From: Arachis hypogaea
Lineage: Eukaryota; Streptophyta; Magnoliopsida; Fabales; Fabaceae
DNA length: 64,000 nt
Reading direction: 5' to 3'
Assembly (NCBI RefSeq): GCF_003086295.3
Contig: NC_092054.1
Location: forward strand, 34,998,393-35,062,392
The position numbers were made by a program, and so were the translations under genes. The notes beneath the pieces were generated by a model that worked only from the letters and a program-made list of their open reading frames with translations, made no database searches and was not told the origin of the DNA. Of this stretch, positions 46,615-57,365 are shown piece by piece. The stretch's first letter is position 1. Every line of letters starts with the position of its first letter.

Positions 46615-47005
46615 TCAAATCCACGCGTACGTGTGGGTTACGCTTGAGCGTGGAAGAGAAAAATAGGCATCGACGCGTGAATGGAGAGAAAGGAAAGTGA
46701 CGTGTCCATGTAACGCACGCATACGCGTGGGGCAGGATTGTGCTTCACGCACAATTTTGGCACACTTGTCGCATAACTTAGTACTGGGGCAGCATTTAGG
46801 TAGACGCGTGCACATCGGTCATGCCCACTGCACGCGTGGAAGGCCAGAAATAAAAATGACGCGTACGCGTCAGCGAGGCTCACGCGTAGGTTGGATTGTG
46901 CGCCTAGCACCTCACCTGCATGGTTTCAGCGCAACTCTCTGGTTTTTATACCAGAGGTTGCAGTATTCAATCTAACGCGTGCGCGTCGGCGAGGTGTACG
47001 CATGT
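46615..47005. repeat. E2 spacer: ACGCGT palindromes and CTGGT hairpin
   Basis: Multiple CACGCGTA/GACGCGT motifs and the inverted repeat CTGGTTTTTATACCAG (46939-46954). In element orientation it contains CCAGAGAGTTGCGC, close to E1 and element B. Counterpart of E1 16908-17490. Confidence 0.8.
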
Positions 47006-47157
47006 GACACTTTTTTTTTGAACCAACAAGATATCAAATTAATGGCAAACATTATTAAACAAGTGAAACCACAACTTAATCCAAATAAACCCACTAAAAT
47101 TTAAAATTCAACTTATTATTAATATAAATAAAAGAGAAAATAGGAAGAATTTACCAT

Positions 47158-47175
47158 GGTGGGGTGTCTCCCACC
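47158..47175 (-). promoter_or_regulatory. Post-ORF hairpin of E2
   Basis: GGTGGG...CCCACC with loop AGACAC in element orientation. It is identical to the E1 post-integrase hairpin and preceded by the same AAGTGCTA lead, although no integrase is present. Confidence 0.65.
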
Positions 47176-47224
47176 TAGCACTTTTAGTTAAAGTCCTTAA
47201 GTTGGACATTTGGTGAGCTCCTTG

Positions 47225-48548
47225 TCATGGTGGCTTGTGCTTGAACTCATCTTGAAACTTCCACCAACGCTTGGACTTCCAATAAGCTCCAACATTTCCA
47301 AGTGAATTCACCAAGCCTTGATGAAGTTCTTCACAAGCTTTGAGCTCCCAAAGTTGATCCTGTTATATGCTGGGATCCCAAATCTTGTTTCTACACCCGT
47401 CTTTAAGTGGATCATCATTGTTCCAACCGGGTGGCAAGCAATCCAAATTCTCAATGAAGTACCAAACTCTTCTCTTAGATCCAACCAATTGATCACTAGC
47501 CCAACCCCTGCATCTAGCTATTGAAATCTCAACCTTGATGAGTCTTGATTTGCAACTCCAACCACTAATCATCCTTCTTTTACGCTTCATTCCACAAAGC
47601 CTCCTAAGTTGGCCATCCGTTTCAAGAATACCACACTCAAGTGGGACAATAAAACTAAGAGAGACGAATTTTACCCACTCAAATGAAAGAGTAGACAGCA
47701 ACCTAGGTAGAGAAGTCTCCAATGATCTTGACAAAGCATATCCAACTCCGTCCAACCTTGCTGAAGGGCTTCCATCTTTACATCATTCTCAAACATAATC
47801 AGAGAAGGTTCTTCATACTCAAGGGGTTCATTTGCGGATGCAAATTCATCACTAGGAGGACTTGATTCATGATCATCATCACCAAGTGAACTTGCCTTGT
47901 GATCTATTCCATCCAATTCTTCATAGGGAATATGCCTTGGAAGTTATGCACCTTCTTCCTTAACCTCTTTTTCAAGTCCAATGGGGGATGATTCAATTGT
48001 AGCTAGAAATTCATCAATTATTGAATCCATCTCTTAATCAACCTCCATAAAGTCTTCAACCATGATATGCCTTGGAGGTTGTACACCCTCCTCAACATCA
48101 AATTCAAACTTCTTGGAACGAGGCTCTATGACTTGAGGTTCCCATGGACTCTCAAAATCTCCCAAGTCTTCAACCACTTCTTCCTCTTCAACAATTACGG
48201 CTTCCTCCAATTGTTCTAGTACAAAATCACATTCCTCATTTTCCACCGAAGCTTCTAATCTCTCCTTCATACTACACTCCTCATTAAATTCTCCACATGC
48301 AGCCATAGGAGTACTTTGAGTGTCGAAGGGTAGGGAGACTAAATTATTTACTACCTCGGTCAAGGTGGCTACGAATTCTAGTGTCTTCCTTTGAGTTTCA
48401 CGTTGCTCATGAAGAAGAAGGGAAATGGTGTCATCCGTTGTAGATTGGAGTAGATATGAGGGTTCGTTACTTGGGAGGAAGGATTCATGATAGGAAGGTG
48501 GTTCATCTTGATAAGGATATGGTGATGGTGTATATTGAGGTGGTGGTT
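47225..48548 (-). pseudogene. E2 unique ORF, middle and C-terminal part (unknown function)
   Basis: Minus-strand continuation of the ORF that starts at 61474; E3 lies between. From 48543 the frame reads QYTPSPYPYQDEPPSYHES, then a coiled segment (LLLHEQRETQRKTLEF), and an acidic stretch (EEAVIVEEEEVVEDLGDFES). TAA at 48034 (likely from CAA) and another stop near 47944 interrupt it. The C-terminal domain after a frame change is rich in Trp and basic residues: SFEWVKFVSLSFIVPLECGI, LETDGQLRRLCGMKRKRRMI, YFIENLDCLPPGWNNDDPLK. It ends at TGA 47225-47227. I do not recognise a catalytic motif. The N-terminal half resembles the C-terminal half of Athila Gag. Confidence 0.6.
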
Positions 48549-50089
48549 TGATGAGCGATATTTTATACGCTTTTTGGGGTTAATTTCATGTAGTTTTTAG
48601 TATGTTTTAGTTAGTTTTTTGTATATTTTTATTAGTTTCTAGGAAAAATTTATATTTCTGGATTTTACTATGAGTTTGTGTATTTTTCTGTGATTTCAGG
48701 TATTTTCTGGATGAAATTGAGGGAGCTGAGCAAAAATCTGATTCAGGCTGAAAAAGGACTGCAGATGTTGTTGGATTCTGACCTCCATGCACTCGAAATG
48801 GATTTTTCGGAGCTACAGAAGTTCAAATGGCACGCTCTCAATTGCGTTGGAAAGTAGACATCCAGGGCTTTCCAGAAATATATAATAGTTCATACTTTGC
48901 TCAAGGATAAATGACGTAAACAGGCGTTCAACGCCAGTTTCATGTTGCATTCTTGCGTTAAACGCAAGAAACAGGTTACAAGTTGGAGTTAAACGCCAAA
49001 AATAGGTTACAACCTGGCGTTTAACTCCATAAATAGCCTAGGCACGTGTAAAGCTCAAGTCTCAGCCCCAGTACACACCAAGTGGGCCCCAGAAGTGGAT
49101 TTCTACACTATCTATCATAGCTTATTCATTTTCTGTAAACCTAGGTTAATAGTTTAGTATTTAAACAACTTTTAGAGATTTATTTTGAATCTCATGACAT
49201 TTTTAGATCTGAACTTTGTACTCTTTGATGGCATGAGTCTCTAAACTCCATTGTTGGGGGTGAGGAGCTCTGCTGTGTCTCGATGACTTAATGCAATTAT
49301 TTCTGTTTTCTATTCAAAAACGCTTGTTTCTATCTAAGATGTTCATTCGCACTTCAATATGATGGATGTGATGACCCGTGACATTCATCACCATTCTCAA
49401 CCTATGAACGCATGACTGACAACCACCTCCATTCTACCTTCGATTGAATGAGTATCTCTTGGATTCCTTAATCAGAATCTTCGTGGTATAAGCTAGAATG
49501 CATTGGCAGCATTCTTGAGAATCTGGAAAGTCTAAACCTTGTATGTGGTATTCCGAGTAGGATTCAGGGATTGAATGACTGTGGCGAGCTTCAAACTCAC
49601 AAGGGTTGGGCGTAGTGACAGACGCAAAAGGATCAATGGATCCTATTCCAGCATGAGTGAGAACCGACAGATGATTAACCGTGCGATGACAGCGCACCTG
49701 GACCATTTTCATTGAGAGGACGGATGGTAGCCATTGACAACGGTGATCCACCAACACACAGCTTGCCATAGGAGGAACCTTGCGTGCGTGAAGAAGAAGA
49801 CAGGGGGAAAGCAGACATTTAGAAGACAAAGCATCTCCAAAACTCCATCATATTCTCCATTACTGCATAACAAGTATTTATTTCATGCTCTTTTATTTTT
49901 CACAATTCAGACTGATAATCATAATTAATCTCCTGACTAAGATTTACAAGATAACCATAGACTGCTTCAATCCAACAATCTCCGTGGGATTGACCCTTAC
50001 TCACGTAAGGTATTACTTGGACGACCCAGTGCACTTGCTGGTTAGTGGTACGGAGTTGTGAAAAGTGTGAATCACAATTTCGTGCACCA
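48549..50089 (+). repeat. 5' LTR of E3
   Basis: 1541 bp. GGCGTT/AACGC palindromic motifs at 48922-49032; conserved terminal signature GGGATTGACC and GTGCACTTGC at 49985-50045. Confidence 0.93.
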
Positions 50090-50095
50090 AGTTTT

Positions 50096-50113
50096 TTACG
50101 CCGTTGCCGGGGA
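50096..50113 (+). promoter_or_regulatory. Primer-binding site of E3 (decayed tRNA-Asp type)
   Basis: TTACGCCGTTGCCGGGGA, differing from the E1 site at two bases near its 5' end. Confidence 0.8.
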
Positions 50114-51223
50114 TTGTTCGAGTTTGGACAACTGACGGTTTATTTTGTTGCTTAGATTAGGAAAAATTTTTCTTTCTGGTTTAGAGTCTTCTATTATTGT
50201 TTTTTGTTGAAATTTCTTTTTTCTTTTTAATTTTTTTTCGAAAATTTTATAAACTGATAATTGAGTTTTTCTGTTTGAGTTTAGTTTCATATTTTAAGTT
50301 TGGTGTCAATTGCATGTTTTTATTTTCTTTTAAATTTTCGAATTTGTGTTCATTGTTCTTTCTTAATCTTCAAGTTGTTCTTATTTATTTCCCTTGTTTG
50401 ATCTTTAGTTTTCCTTGTTTTGTGATTTTTCTTGTGCATTTTCGAATTATTAGTATCCAAAAAAAAATTATTTATTAAATACCTTATTAAAACATGTTAA
50501 ATTTATAGCTCAATTGGCTAGAGCGTTGTGCTTATGTTCTTGGTAATTGGCTATCTTCTTTTTAAAACTTTTTCAAAAATAATTTTTTTTTGAATAAATC
50601 TTGTGCCAAACTTTAAGTTTGGTGTTCTCCTGTTAACTTTTCTTTAGTTTTCAAAAAATTTATTTTGGTTTTCTAAAAATTTTAAGTTTGGTGTTCTTTC
50701 TTTATGTTCTTGTTGTTCTTGTGAGTCTTCAAAGTGTTCTTGAGTCTTTCTTGTGTTTTGATCTTAAAATTTTTAAGTTTGGTGTTCCTTGGTGTTTTTC
50801 CTTCAAATTTTCGAAAATAAGGAGCATTAGATCTAAAAATTTGAAGTCTTGTGTCATTTTATTGTTTTTCTCTTTCCTCATTAAATTCAAAAATATCTTT
50901 TCTCTTTATTTTAAATTTAATTTTCAAAAATTATTTTTAAAAATTCAGATTTTTATTTTAAAACCAAATCCTTTCAAAATTCAAAATTTATTTTCAAAAA
51001 TCATATATAGAGTTTTCAAATCTTCTCAATTAAGCAATTATTCTCATTTTCAAATTTATTTTTTCCTTGGTTTTTGAAATTTACATTTTAAATTTCTAAT
51101 TATTTTATTTTATTTTATCTTATTATTTTTATTTATCTTAATAATTTGGTTTGTTCTACTTCAATAAAATAATAACAAAAATATATCTTCTTTTCAATTC
51201 ACATCAATTTCATTTTATCCATC
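50114..51223 (+). other. E3 leader with repeated TTTAAGTTTGGTGT boxes and tRNA-like segment
   Basis: 1.1 kb, extremely T-rich and non-coding. The box TTTAAGTTTGGTGT occurs at about 50294, 50612, 50681 and 50773. A 30-base stretch at 50506-50535 resembles the 5' half of tRNA-Ile. Confidence 0.75.
50506..50535 (+). other. tRNA-Ile-like 5' half in E3 leader
   Basis: From memory, TAGCTCAATTGGCTAGAGCG and the next ten bases match the D-arm to anticodon region of plant tRNA-Ile with about four differences. No 3' half or acceptor stem follows, so it is not a tRNA gene. Confidence 0.5.
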
Positions 51224-52091
51224 ATGGATCTAAATGGAAATGAACAGTCCAGAAGGACTTTGAGATCATATGCTAATCCCACTACTGCTGCATATGGGAA
51301 TAGTATCTGTATACCCCCCCATCAAGGCAGGCAGTTTTGAGCTAAATCCTCAGCTCATTGTCATGGTACAGCAAAACTGCCAGTATTCCGGTCTTCCATA
51401 GGAAGAACCTACTGAGTTTCTGGCACAATTCTTGCAAATTGCTGACACAGTACGTGACAAAGAGGTAGATCAGGATTTATACAGACTGTTACTATTTCCG
51501 TTTGCTGTAAAAGATCAAGCTAAAAGGTGGTTAAATAACCAACCCACAGCAAGCATAAGGACATGGAAACAGTTATCAGACAAATTCCTGAATCAATATT
51601 TCCCTCCAAAAAGGATAACACAGCTAAGGCTGGACATCCAAGGCTTTAAACAAGAGGATGACGAATCCTTTTATAATTCCTGGGAGAGGTACAGAGGGAT
51701 GCTAAGAAAATGCCCATCTGAAATGTTTTCAGAGTGGGTGCAATTAGACATCTTCTACTATGGGCATACAGAAGGAGCTCAGATGTCCTTAGACCACTCA
51801 GCTGGTGGATCTATACACATGAGAAAAACTATTGAAGAGGCTCAAGAGCTTATTGATATAGTTGCCAAAAATCAGCATCTGTACATAAGCAGTGAATCCT
51901 CCATAAAAGAAGAAGCCAAAGCAGTATCTACTGAACTTGGTCCTCCAGAACAAGTTGCTGAACTAAATCAACAATTGTGTTTTCTAACAAAACAGCTAGC
52001 AAAATTCAAGGAGATGCTACAAGACACTAAAAATGCTAATAAAAATATGGAGGCACAATTGAATCAGACAAAACAGCAATTATCAAAGTAG
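51224..52091 (+). pseudogene. Gag of E3
   Basis: The ATG at 51224 (MDLNGNEQSRRTLRSYANPT) is the likely start. A run of seven C at about 51316 shifts the frame, and TAG at 51399 interrupts. The retrotransposon gag core follows: EPTEFLAQFLQIADTVRDKE, FPFAVKDQAKRWLNNQPTAS, WKQLSDKFLNQYFPPKRITQ, YRGMLRKCPSEMFSEWVQLD. The C-terminus is coiled (AELNQQLCFLTKQLAKFKEM) and ends at TAG 52089-52091. No zinc knuckle is visible. Confidence 0.9.
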
Positions 52092-52388
52092 ATAACAGAG
52101 GAGTGCCACGTATTTCAATTAAGAAGTGGGAAAACATTAAATACCTCACTTCAGAGCAGCAGAAATCCAAGAAAAGAACAACTGACAGAGGATGAGCAAA
52201 AAATCATCCAAAATCCCTCTGAGGACATTAAGGGCCCAGAGAGGAACAACTCTGGCGTTCAAATGCCAGAAAAGGATGCAAGGTTGGCATTAAACGCCCA
52301 ACCCACGCGCAGTTCTGGCGTTCAAACGCCAGAAACAGGCAAGGAGCTGGCATCAAACGCCCAATAGAAGCTCAGTTATGGCGTTCAA
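52092..52388 (+). pseudogene. E3 gag-protease linker encoding GVQTPE/LASNAQ peptide repeats
   Basis: Same frame as gag. It begins LRSGKTL-like text and then reads repeats of the type SGVQTPETGKELASNAQ, encoded by TTCTGGCGTTCAAACGCCAG and GGCATCAAACGCC DNA modules (52250-52460). TAG near 52363 interrupts. The DNA module also lies in the LTRs and the spacer, so the peptide may be secondary to a nucleic acid function. Confidence 0.7.
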
Positions 52389-53189
52389 ATGCCAGAAAAT
52401 GGTAGGAAGTTGGCGTCCAACGCCAATCAAACTTCCAACCCTGGCATTCAAACACCAGTGAGGGATCAGACACACACAAGTGCTGATAGCAACCGCTCTA
52501 AAAAGGCTTCTCCAACCACTTCTGTAGGAAATAAACCTGCAGCAACCAAGGTTGAGGAATACAAAGCCAAGATACCTTATCCTCAAAAACTCCGCCAAGA
52601 GGAGCAGGATAAGCAATTTGCTCGCTTTGCAGACTACCTCAGGACTCTTGAAATAAAGATTCCATTTGCAGAGGCACTTGAGCAAATACCCTCTTATGCC
52701 AAGTTCATGAAAGAGATCTTGAGTAATAAGAAGGATTAGAGAAAAACTGAAAGAGTTCTCTTCACTGAGGAATGCAGTGCAGTCATTCTGAAAAGCTTCC
52801 CAGAAAAGCTTAAAGATCCCGGGAGCTTTATGATACCATGCATATTAGAGGGTGATTGCACCAAGACAGCTTTATGTGATCTTGGGGCAAGCATCAACCT
52901 GATACCTGCATCTACTATCAGAAAGCTTAGTTTAACTGAAGAAGTCAAACCAACCCAGATATGTCTCCAACTTGCTGATGGCTCCATTAAATACCCATCA
53001 GGCGTGATTGAAGACATGATTGTCAGGGTTGGGCCATTCGCCTTTCCCACTGACTTTGTAGTGCTGGAAATGGAGGAGCACAAGAGTGCTACTCTCATTC
53101 TAGGAAGACCTTTCCTAGCAACTGGATGAACTCTCATTGATGTCCAAAAGGGGGAAGTAACCCTGAGAGTCAATGAGGATGAGTTTAAG
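52389..53189 (+). pseudogene. Aspartic protease of E3
   Basis: Frame 0, continuing from gag. Upstream lead: YPQKLRQEEQDKQFARFADY and PSYAKFMKEILSNKKD, then TAG at 52737 for the expected Trp. Active site CDLGASINLIPAS (about 52876-52914), flap VGPFAFPTDFVVLEMEEHKS and ATLILGRPFLATG (about 53090). TGA at 53127-53129 interrupts after the GRPFLATG motif. It would process the polyprotein. Confidence 0.9.
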
Positions 53190-54330
53190 TTGAATGCTGT
53201 CAAAGCCATGCAGTATCCAGACACACCAAAAGACTGCATGAAAGTTGATCTTATTGACTCTTTGGTAGAGGAGATCAACATGGCTGAGAGTCTCGAATCA
53301 GAGCTGGAAGACATCTTTAAAGATGTTCAGCCTGATCTGGAGGATTCAGAGGTATTGAAAGAGCCTCTGGAAATTCCTCAGGAAGAGGAAAAACCTCCTA
53401 AACCCGAGCTCAAACCATTACCACCATCCCTGAAATATGCATTTCTGGGAGAAGGTGACACTTTTCCAATGATCATAAGCTCTGCTTTAAATTCACAGGA
53501 AGAGGAAGCACTACTTCAAGTGCTAAGGACACACAAGATAGCTCTTGGGTGGTCCATAAGTGACCTTAAGGGCATAAGCCCAACTAGATGCATGCACAAG
53601 ATCCTATTGGAGGATGATGCTAAGCCAGTGGTTCAACCACAGAGGTGGTTAAATCCAGCCATGAAGGAAGTGGTGCAGAAAGAGGTCACCAAGTTACTGG
53701 AGGCTGGGATTATTTATCCTATTTCTGATAGCCCCTGGGTGAGCCCTGTCCAAGTTGTCCCCAAAAAGGGAGGCATGATAGTGGTTCATAATGAAAAAAA
53801 CGAACTGGTTCCTACAAGAACAGTTACAGGGTGGCACATGTGTATTGACTATAGAAGGCTCAATACAGCCACCAAAAAGGATCATTTTCCTTTACCATTC
53901 ATAGACCAGATGCTAGAAAGACTAGCAGGTCATGATTATTACTGCTTTTTCGATAGCTATTCAGGCTACAACCAAATTGCAGTAGATCCCCAGGATCAAG
54001 AGAAAACAGTATTCACATGTCCATCTGGAGTATTTGCCTACAGAAGGATGCCTTTTGGGCTGTGTAATGCACCTGCAACCTTTCAGAGATGCATGCTCTC
54101 TATTTTCTCTGATATCATGGAAAAATTTCTGGAAGTCTTCATGGATGACTTCTCAGTATATGGAGACTCATTCATCTCCTGTCTTGATCACCTGACACGG
54201 GTTCTGAAAAGATGCCAAGAGACTAACCTGGTTTTAAACTGGGAAAAATGTCACTTTATGGTGACTGAAGGGATTGTCCTTGGGCACAAGATTTCGAACA
54301 AAGGAATAGAGGTAGATCAAGCTAAGGTAG
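53190..54330 (+). pseudogene. Reverse transcriptase of E3
   Basis: Open without stops from 53190 through RT. Lead-in: LPPSLKYAFLGEGDTFPMII and RTHKIALGWSISDLKGISPT. RT boxes: EVTKLLEAGIIYPISDSPWV (about 53685), MCIDYRRLNTATKKDHFPLP (about 53840), YSGYNQIAVDPQDQEKTVF (about 53960), MPFGLCNAPATFQRCM (about 54050), and catalytic [11 protein letters not shown] (about 54137). This is the best preserved polymerase in the window; all visible catalytic motifs are intact. Confidence 0.95.
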
Positions 54331-54904
54331 AGGTAATTGAAAAATTACCACCACCTGCCAATGTTAAGGCAATCAGAATCTTTCTGGGGCATGCAGGATT
54401 CTATAGGAGGTTTATAAAGGATTTTTCAAAAATTGCAAAACCTCTAAGCAACCTGCTAGCTGCTGACACGCCATTTGTGTTTGACACAGAGTGTCTGCAG
54501 GCGTTTGAAACTCTGAAAGCTAAGCTGGTCACAGCACCAGTCATTTCTGCACCAGACTGGACATTACCATTCGAACTAATGTGTGATGCCAGTGACCATG
54601 CCATTGGTGCAGTATTGGGGCAGAGGCATGACAAGCTTCTGCATGTCATTTATTATGCTAGCCGTGTTTTAAATGATGCCCAAAAAAATTACACAACCAC
54701 ATAAAAAGAATTGCTTGCAATGTTTATGCCATTGACAAGTTTAGATCATACTTAGTAGGATCAAAAGTGATTGTGTACACTGACCATGCTGCTCTTAAAT
54801 ATCTACTTACAAAGCAGGATTCAAAACCCAGGCTCATAAGATGGGTGTTGCTTCTGCAAGAGTTTGATATAGAAATAAGAGACAGAAAAGGGACAGAAAA
54901 CTAA
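54331..54904 (+). pseudogene. RNase H of E3
   Basis: Connection: FLGHAGFYRRFIKDFSKIAK. RNase H: LMCDASDHAIGAVLGQ (Asp). TAA at 54702-54704 replaces the Glu of TTEKELL, a transversion if the codon was GAA. A one-base deletion near 54722 moves the rest ([40 protein letters not shown]) to frame 2. TAA at 54902 precedes VADHLSQIE. Confidence 0.9.
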
Positions 54905-56292
54905 GTGGCTGATCATCTGTCCCAGATAGAGCCAGTAGAAGGGGCGTCCTTTCCCTCTATTGAGATCTCTGAAACCTTTCCTGATGAGCATTTGTTCGCC
55001 ATTCAGGAAACGCCATGGTTTGTAGACATTTCAAACTATAAAGCTGCAAGGTTCATACCCAAGGAGTACAGTAGGCAACAAAAGAAAAAATTTATTACTG
55101 ATGCAAAGTACTACTTGTGGGATGAACCCTATCTCTTTAAGAGATGTGCAGACGGAATAATCTGAAAGTGTGTGCCTAGAGAAGAAGCACAGAAGATCTT
55201 ATGGCATTGTCATGGGTCACATTATGGAGGCCACTTCGGAGGTGAGCGAACAGCCACCAAGGTCCTCCAATGTGGCTTCTACTGGCCTACCCTTTATAGA
55301 GATTCCCGAGAGTTTGTACGTAACTGTGACAGTTTCCAGAGAGCTGGTAATCTGCCTCATGGTTACGCCATGCCTCAACGAGGAATCTTGGAGATTGAGT
55401 TGTTTGATGTATGGGGTATTGACTTCATGGGGCCTTTCCCACCATCATACTCAAACACTTATATTCTGGTTGCAGTGGACTATGTATCCAAATGGGTAGA
55501 GGCCATTGCCACACCCAATAATGATACTAAGACATTGCTGAAGTTCTTCCAGAAACATATCTTCAGCAGGTTTGGTGTCCCTAGAGTACTAATTAGTGAT
55601 GGGGCACCCACTTCTGCAACAAACATCTTTATTCTACCATGGTCCGGTATGGAATTAGCCACAAGGTGGCAACTCCATATCATCCACAGACAATTGGGCA
55701 AGCTGAAGTCTCTAATAGAGAACTAAAAAGAATCCTGGAACGGACTGTAAGTACCCGTAGAAAGGATTGGGCAAGAAGCTTGGATGATGCTCTGTGGGCT
55801 TACAGAACAGCATTCAAGACTCCTATAGGGACCTCTCCATACCAGCTTGTGTATGGTAAGGCCTGTCATCTGCCCATGGAACTAGAGCACAAAGCCTACT
55901 GGGTAACCAGATTCCTAAACTTTGATGCCAAATTAGCTGGAGAAAAAAGATTGCTTCAGCTGAATGAGCTAGAGGAATTCAGACTCACTGCTTTCGAAAA
56001 TGCCAAGCTTTACAAAGAGAAAGCAAAAAGGTGGCATGACAGAAAGCTATCATCTAGGGTCTTTGAACCAGGACAGAAGGTCCTTCTGTTTAACTCTAGA
56101 CTCTGGCTATTCCCCGGGAAACTAAAATCCCGGTTGAGGGGACCATATGTGATTACAAGTGTGTCACCATATGGCTATGTGGAGCTTCAAGATATTGATT
56201 CTAATAAGAAGTTCATTGTTAATGGACAGCGAATCAAGCATTATCTTGAAGGCAATTTTGAGCAAGAGTGCTCAAGGCTGAAGCTAGATTAA
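54905..56292 (+). pseudogene. Integrase of E3
   Basis: Zinc region CHGSHYGGHFGGERTATKVL; the knuckle reads CDSF, losing one Cys. TGA at 55163 interrupts upstream. Core: WGIDFMGPFPPSYSNTYILV (first Asp intact), then LISDG with a one-base deletion near 55604 shifting to frame 1, where [20 protein letters not shown] holds the Glu. C-terminal domain: [40 protein letters not shown]. It ends at TAA/TAG-type stop 56290-56292. Confidence 0.92.
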
Positions 56293-56333
56293 AAGCTCAG
56301 CAAGGTCCAACTAAAGACAATAAAGAAGCGCTT

Positions 56334-56351
56334 GCTGGGAGGCAACCCAGC
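56334..56351 (+). promoter_or_regulatory. Post-integrase hairpin of E3
   Basis: Arms GCTGGG and CCCAGC surround loop AGGCAA, 41 bases after the integrase stop, with the lead AAAGACAATAAAGAAGCGCT. Compared with E1/E2 the second base pair is C-G instead of G-C. Confidence 0.65.
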
Positions 56352-56371
56352 CATTAGCAAAACTCTTTCTG

Positions 56372-56409
56372 TTATTTTATTTTATTTTATTTTATTTTTC
56401 ATTTTATTT
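56372..56409 (+). repeat. (TTTTA)n microsatellite
   Basis: Several TTTTA units directly after the post-integrase hairpin. Confidence 0.85.
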
Positions 56410-56539
56410 ATTTTTAAATTATGTAAGTTCAATATTAATAATCTTCAAGGTAAAGAATCAATTGCATAAGTTCACAGGGTTACAGAAGGATTCAGAGCAC
56501 AAAACAGCAAAAAGAAGCTCACTGGTGCGAAAAAGCCAG

Positions 56540-56790
56540 TAAGAGCTATTTTGGGCGTTAAACGCCCAAAAGAAGCATCTACTGGGCATTTAACGCCAGT
56601 AGAGATAGCCATCTGGGCGTTAAACACCAAAAAGAAGCAGCTTCTGGGCGTTTAACGCCAGATTTACAGCATCCTGGGCGTTCAGAAAAACGCCCAGTGA
56701 CAAAGGAGTTTTTGGCGTTTAACGCCAGCTAGAAGCAACAGATGGGCATTAAATGCCCAGACCAAGCACCAGTTGGGAGTTTAACGCCAG
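56540..56790 (+). repeat. E3 spacer array of GGGCGTTAAACGCCC-type palindromes
   Basis: Eight or so imperfect units such as GGGCGTTAAACGCCC, TGGCGTTTAACGCCAG and GGGCATTAAATGCCC, spaced about 25-40 bp. The motif family is that of the E3 LTRs and linker. Confidence 0.85.
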
Positions 56791-57292
56791 GATTATGGGG
56801 AGTAGGTAATTTTGTTTTCAATTCAAATTTTTTCTATTTTTCATGTTTCAATTCGTGATTTCTTGCATAAACATGTTACAAATCCTAATTTTTCAAATCC
56901 TTTTTTCAAAAAGATATCAAATGTATCTTAATTCTAACATAAACTCTTTTTTAATCCTCTTCAACTCCTTTTCAAATCTTTTTCAAAACAAATCTATCTC
57001 TTTTCCTTCTAAAATCTTTTTAACTCATCAATATCTTCTTCAAATCTTCACAATATCTTTTTCAAAACAAAGCTATCTTTTTCAATTATCTTTCATATTA
57101 TTCATATCTTTTAAATTTTAAAGTGTATCCTTTTCCTATCACACTTATCTTTTACAAATCATATCTTTTATCATATCTTCTTCAAAATTTTTGAAAAAAA
57201 ACCCACCCCTTCCCTTTAAATCCTAGTTCGGCCTCCCCCCACCTTCACAATTCGGACTTGGCTCTCCTTATATCCCACTTATTTCCTTTCTT
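56791..57292 (+). other. E3 T/C-rich spacer upstream of env-like ORF
   Basis: Non-coding TTTTCAAAT-rich tract, then a CCTTCCCTTTAAATCC and CGGCCTCCCCCCACC stretch near 57205-57245 that could be an internal promoter or leader. The 92-codon frame at 56843-57121 is low-complexity. Confidence 0.5.
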
Positions 57293-57327
57293 TTGCTTGA
57301 GGACAAGCAAACCTCTAAGTTTGGTGT
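57293..57327 (+). promoter_or_regulatory. E3 internal hairpin plus TAAGTTTGGTGT box
   Basis: Perfect 7 bp arms TTGCTTG and CAAGCAA around loop AGGA (57293-57310), then TAAGTTTGGTGT at 57316-57327. It lies upstream of the env-like ATG. Confidence 0.68.
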
Positions 57328-57365
57328 GTCTATCCGTGATCACTAAGCCAATACCCACTAAGATC

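Noticed and set aside
50506..50580. A full tRNA gene in the E3 leader
   Set aside because: Only the 5' half is recognisable; there is no T-arm or matching acceptor stem.
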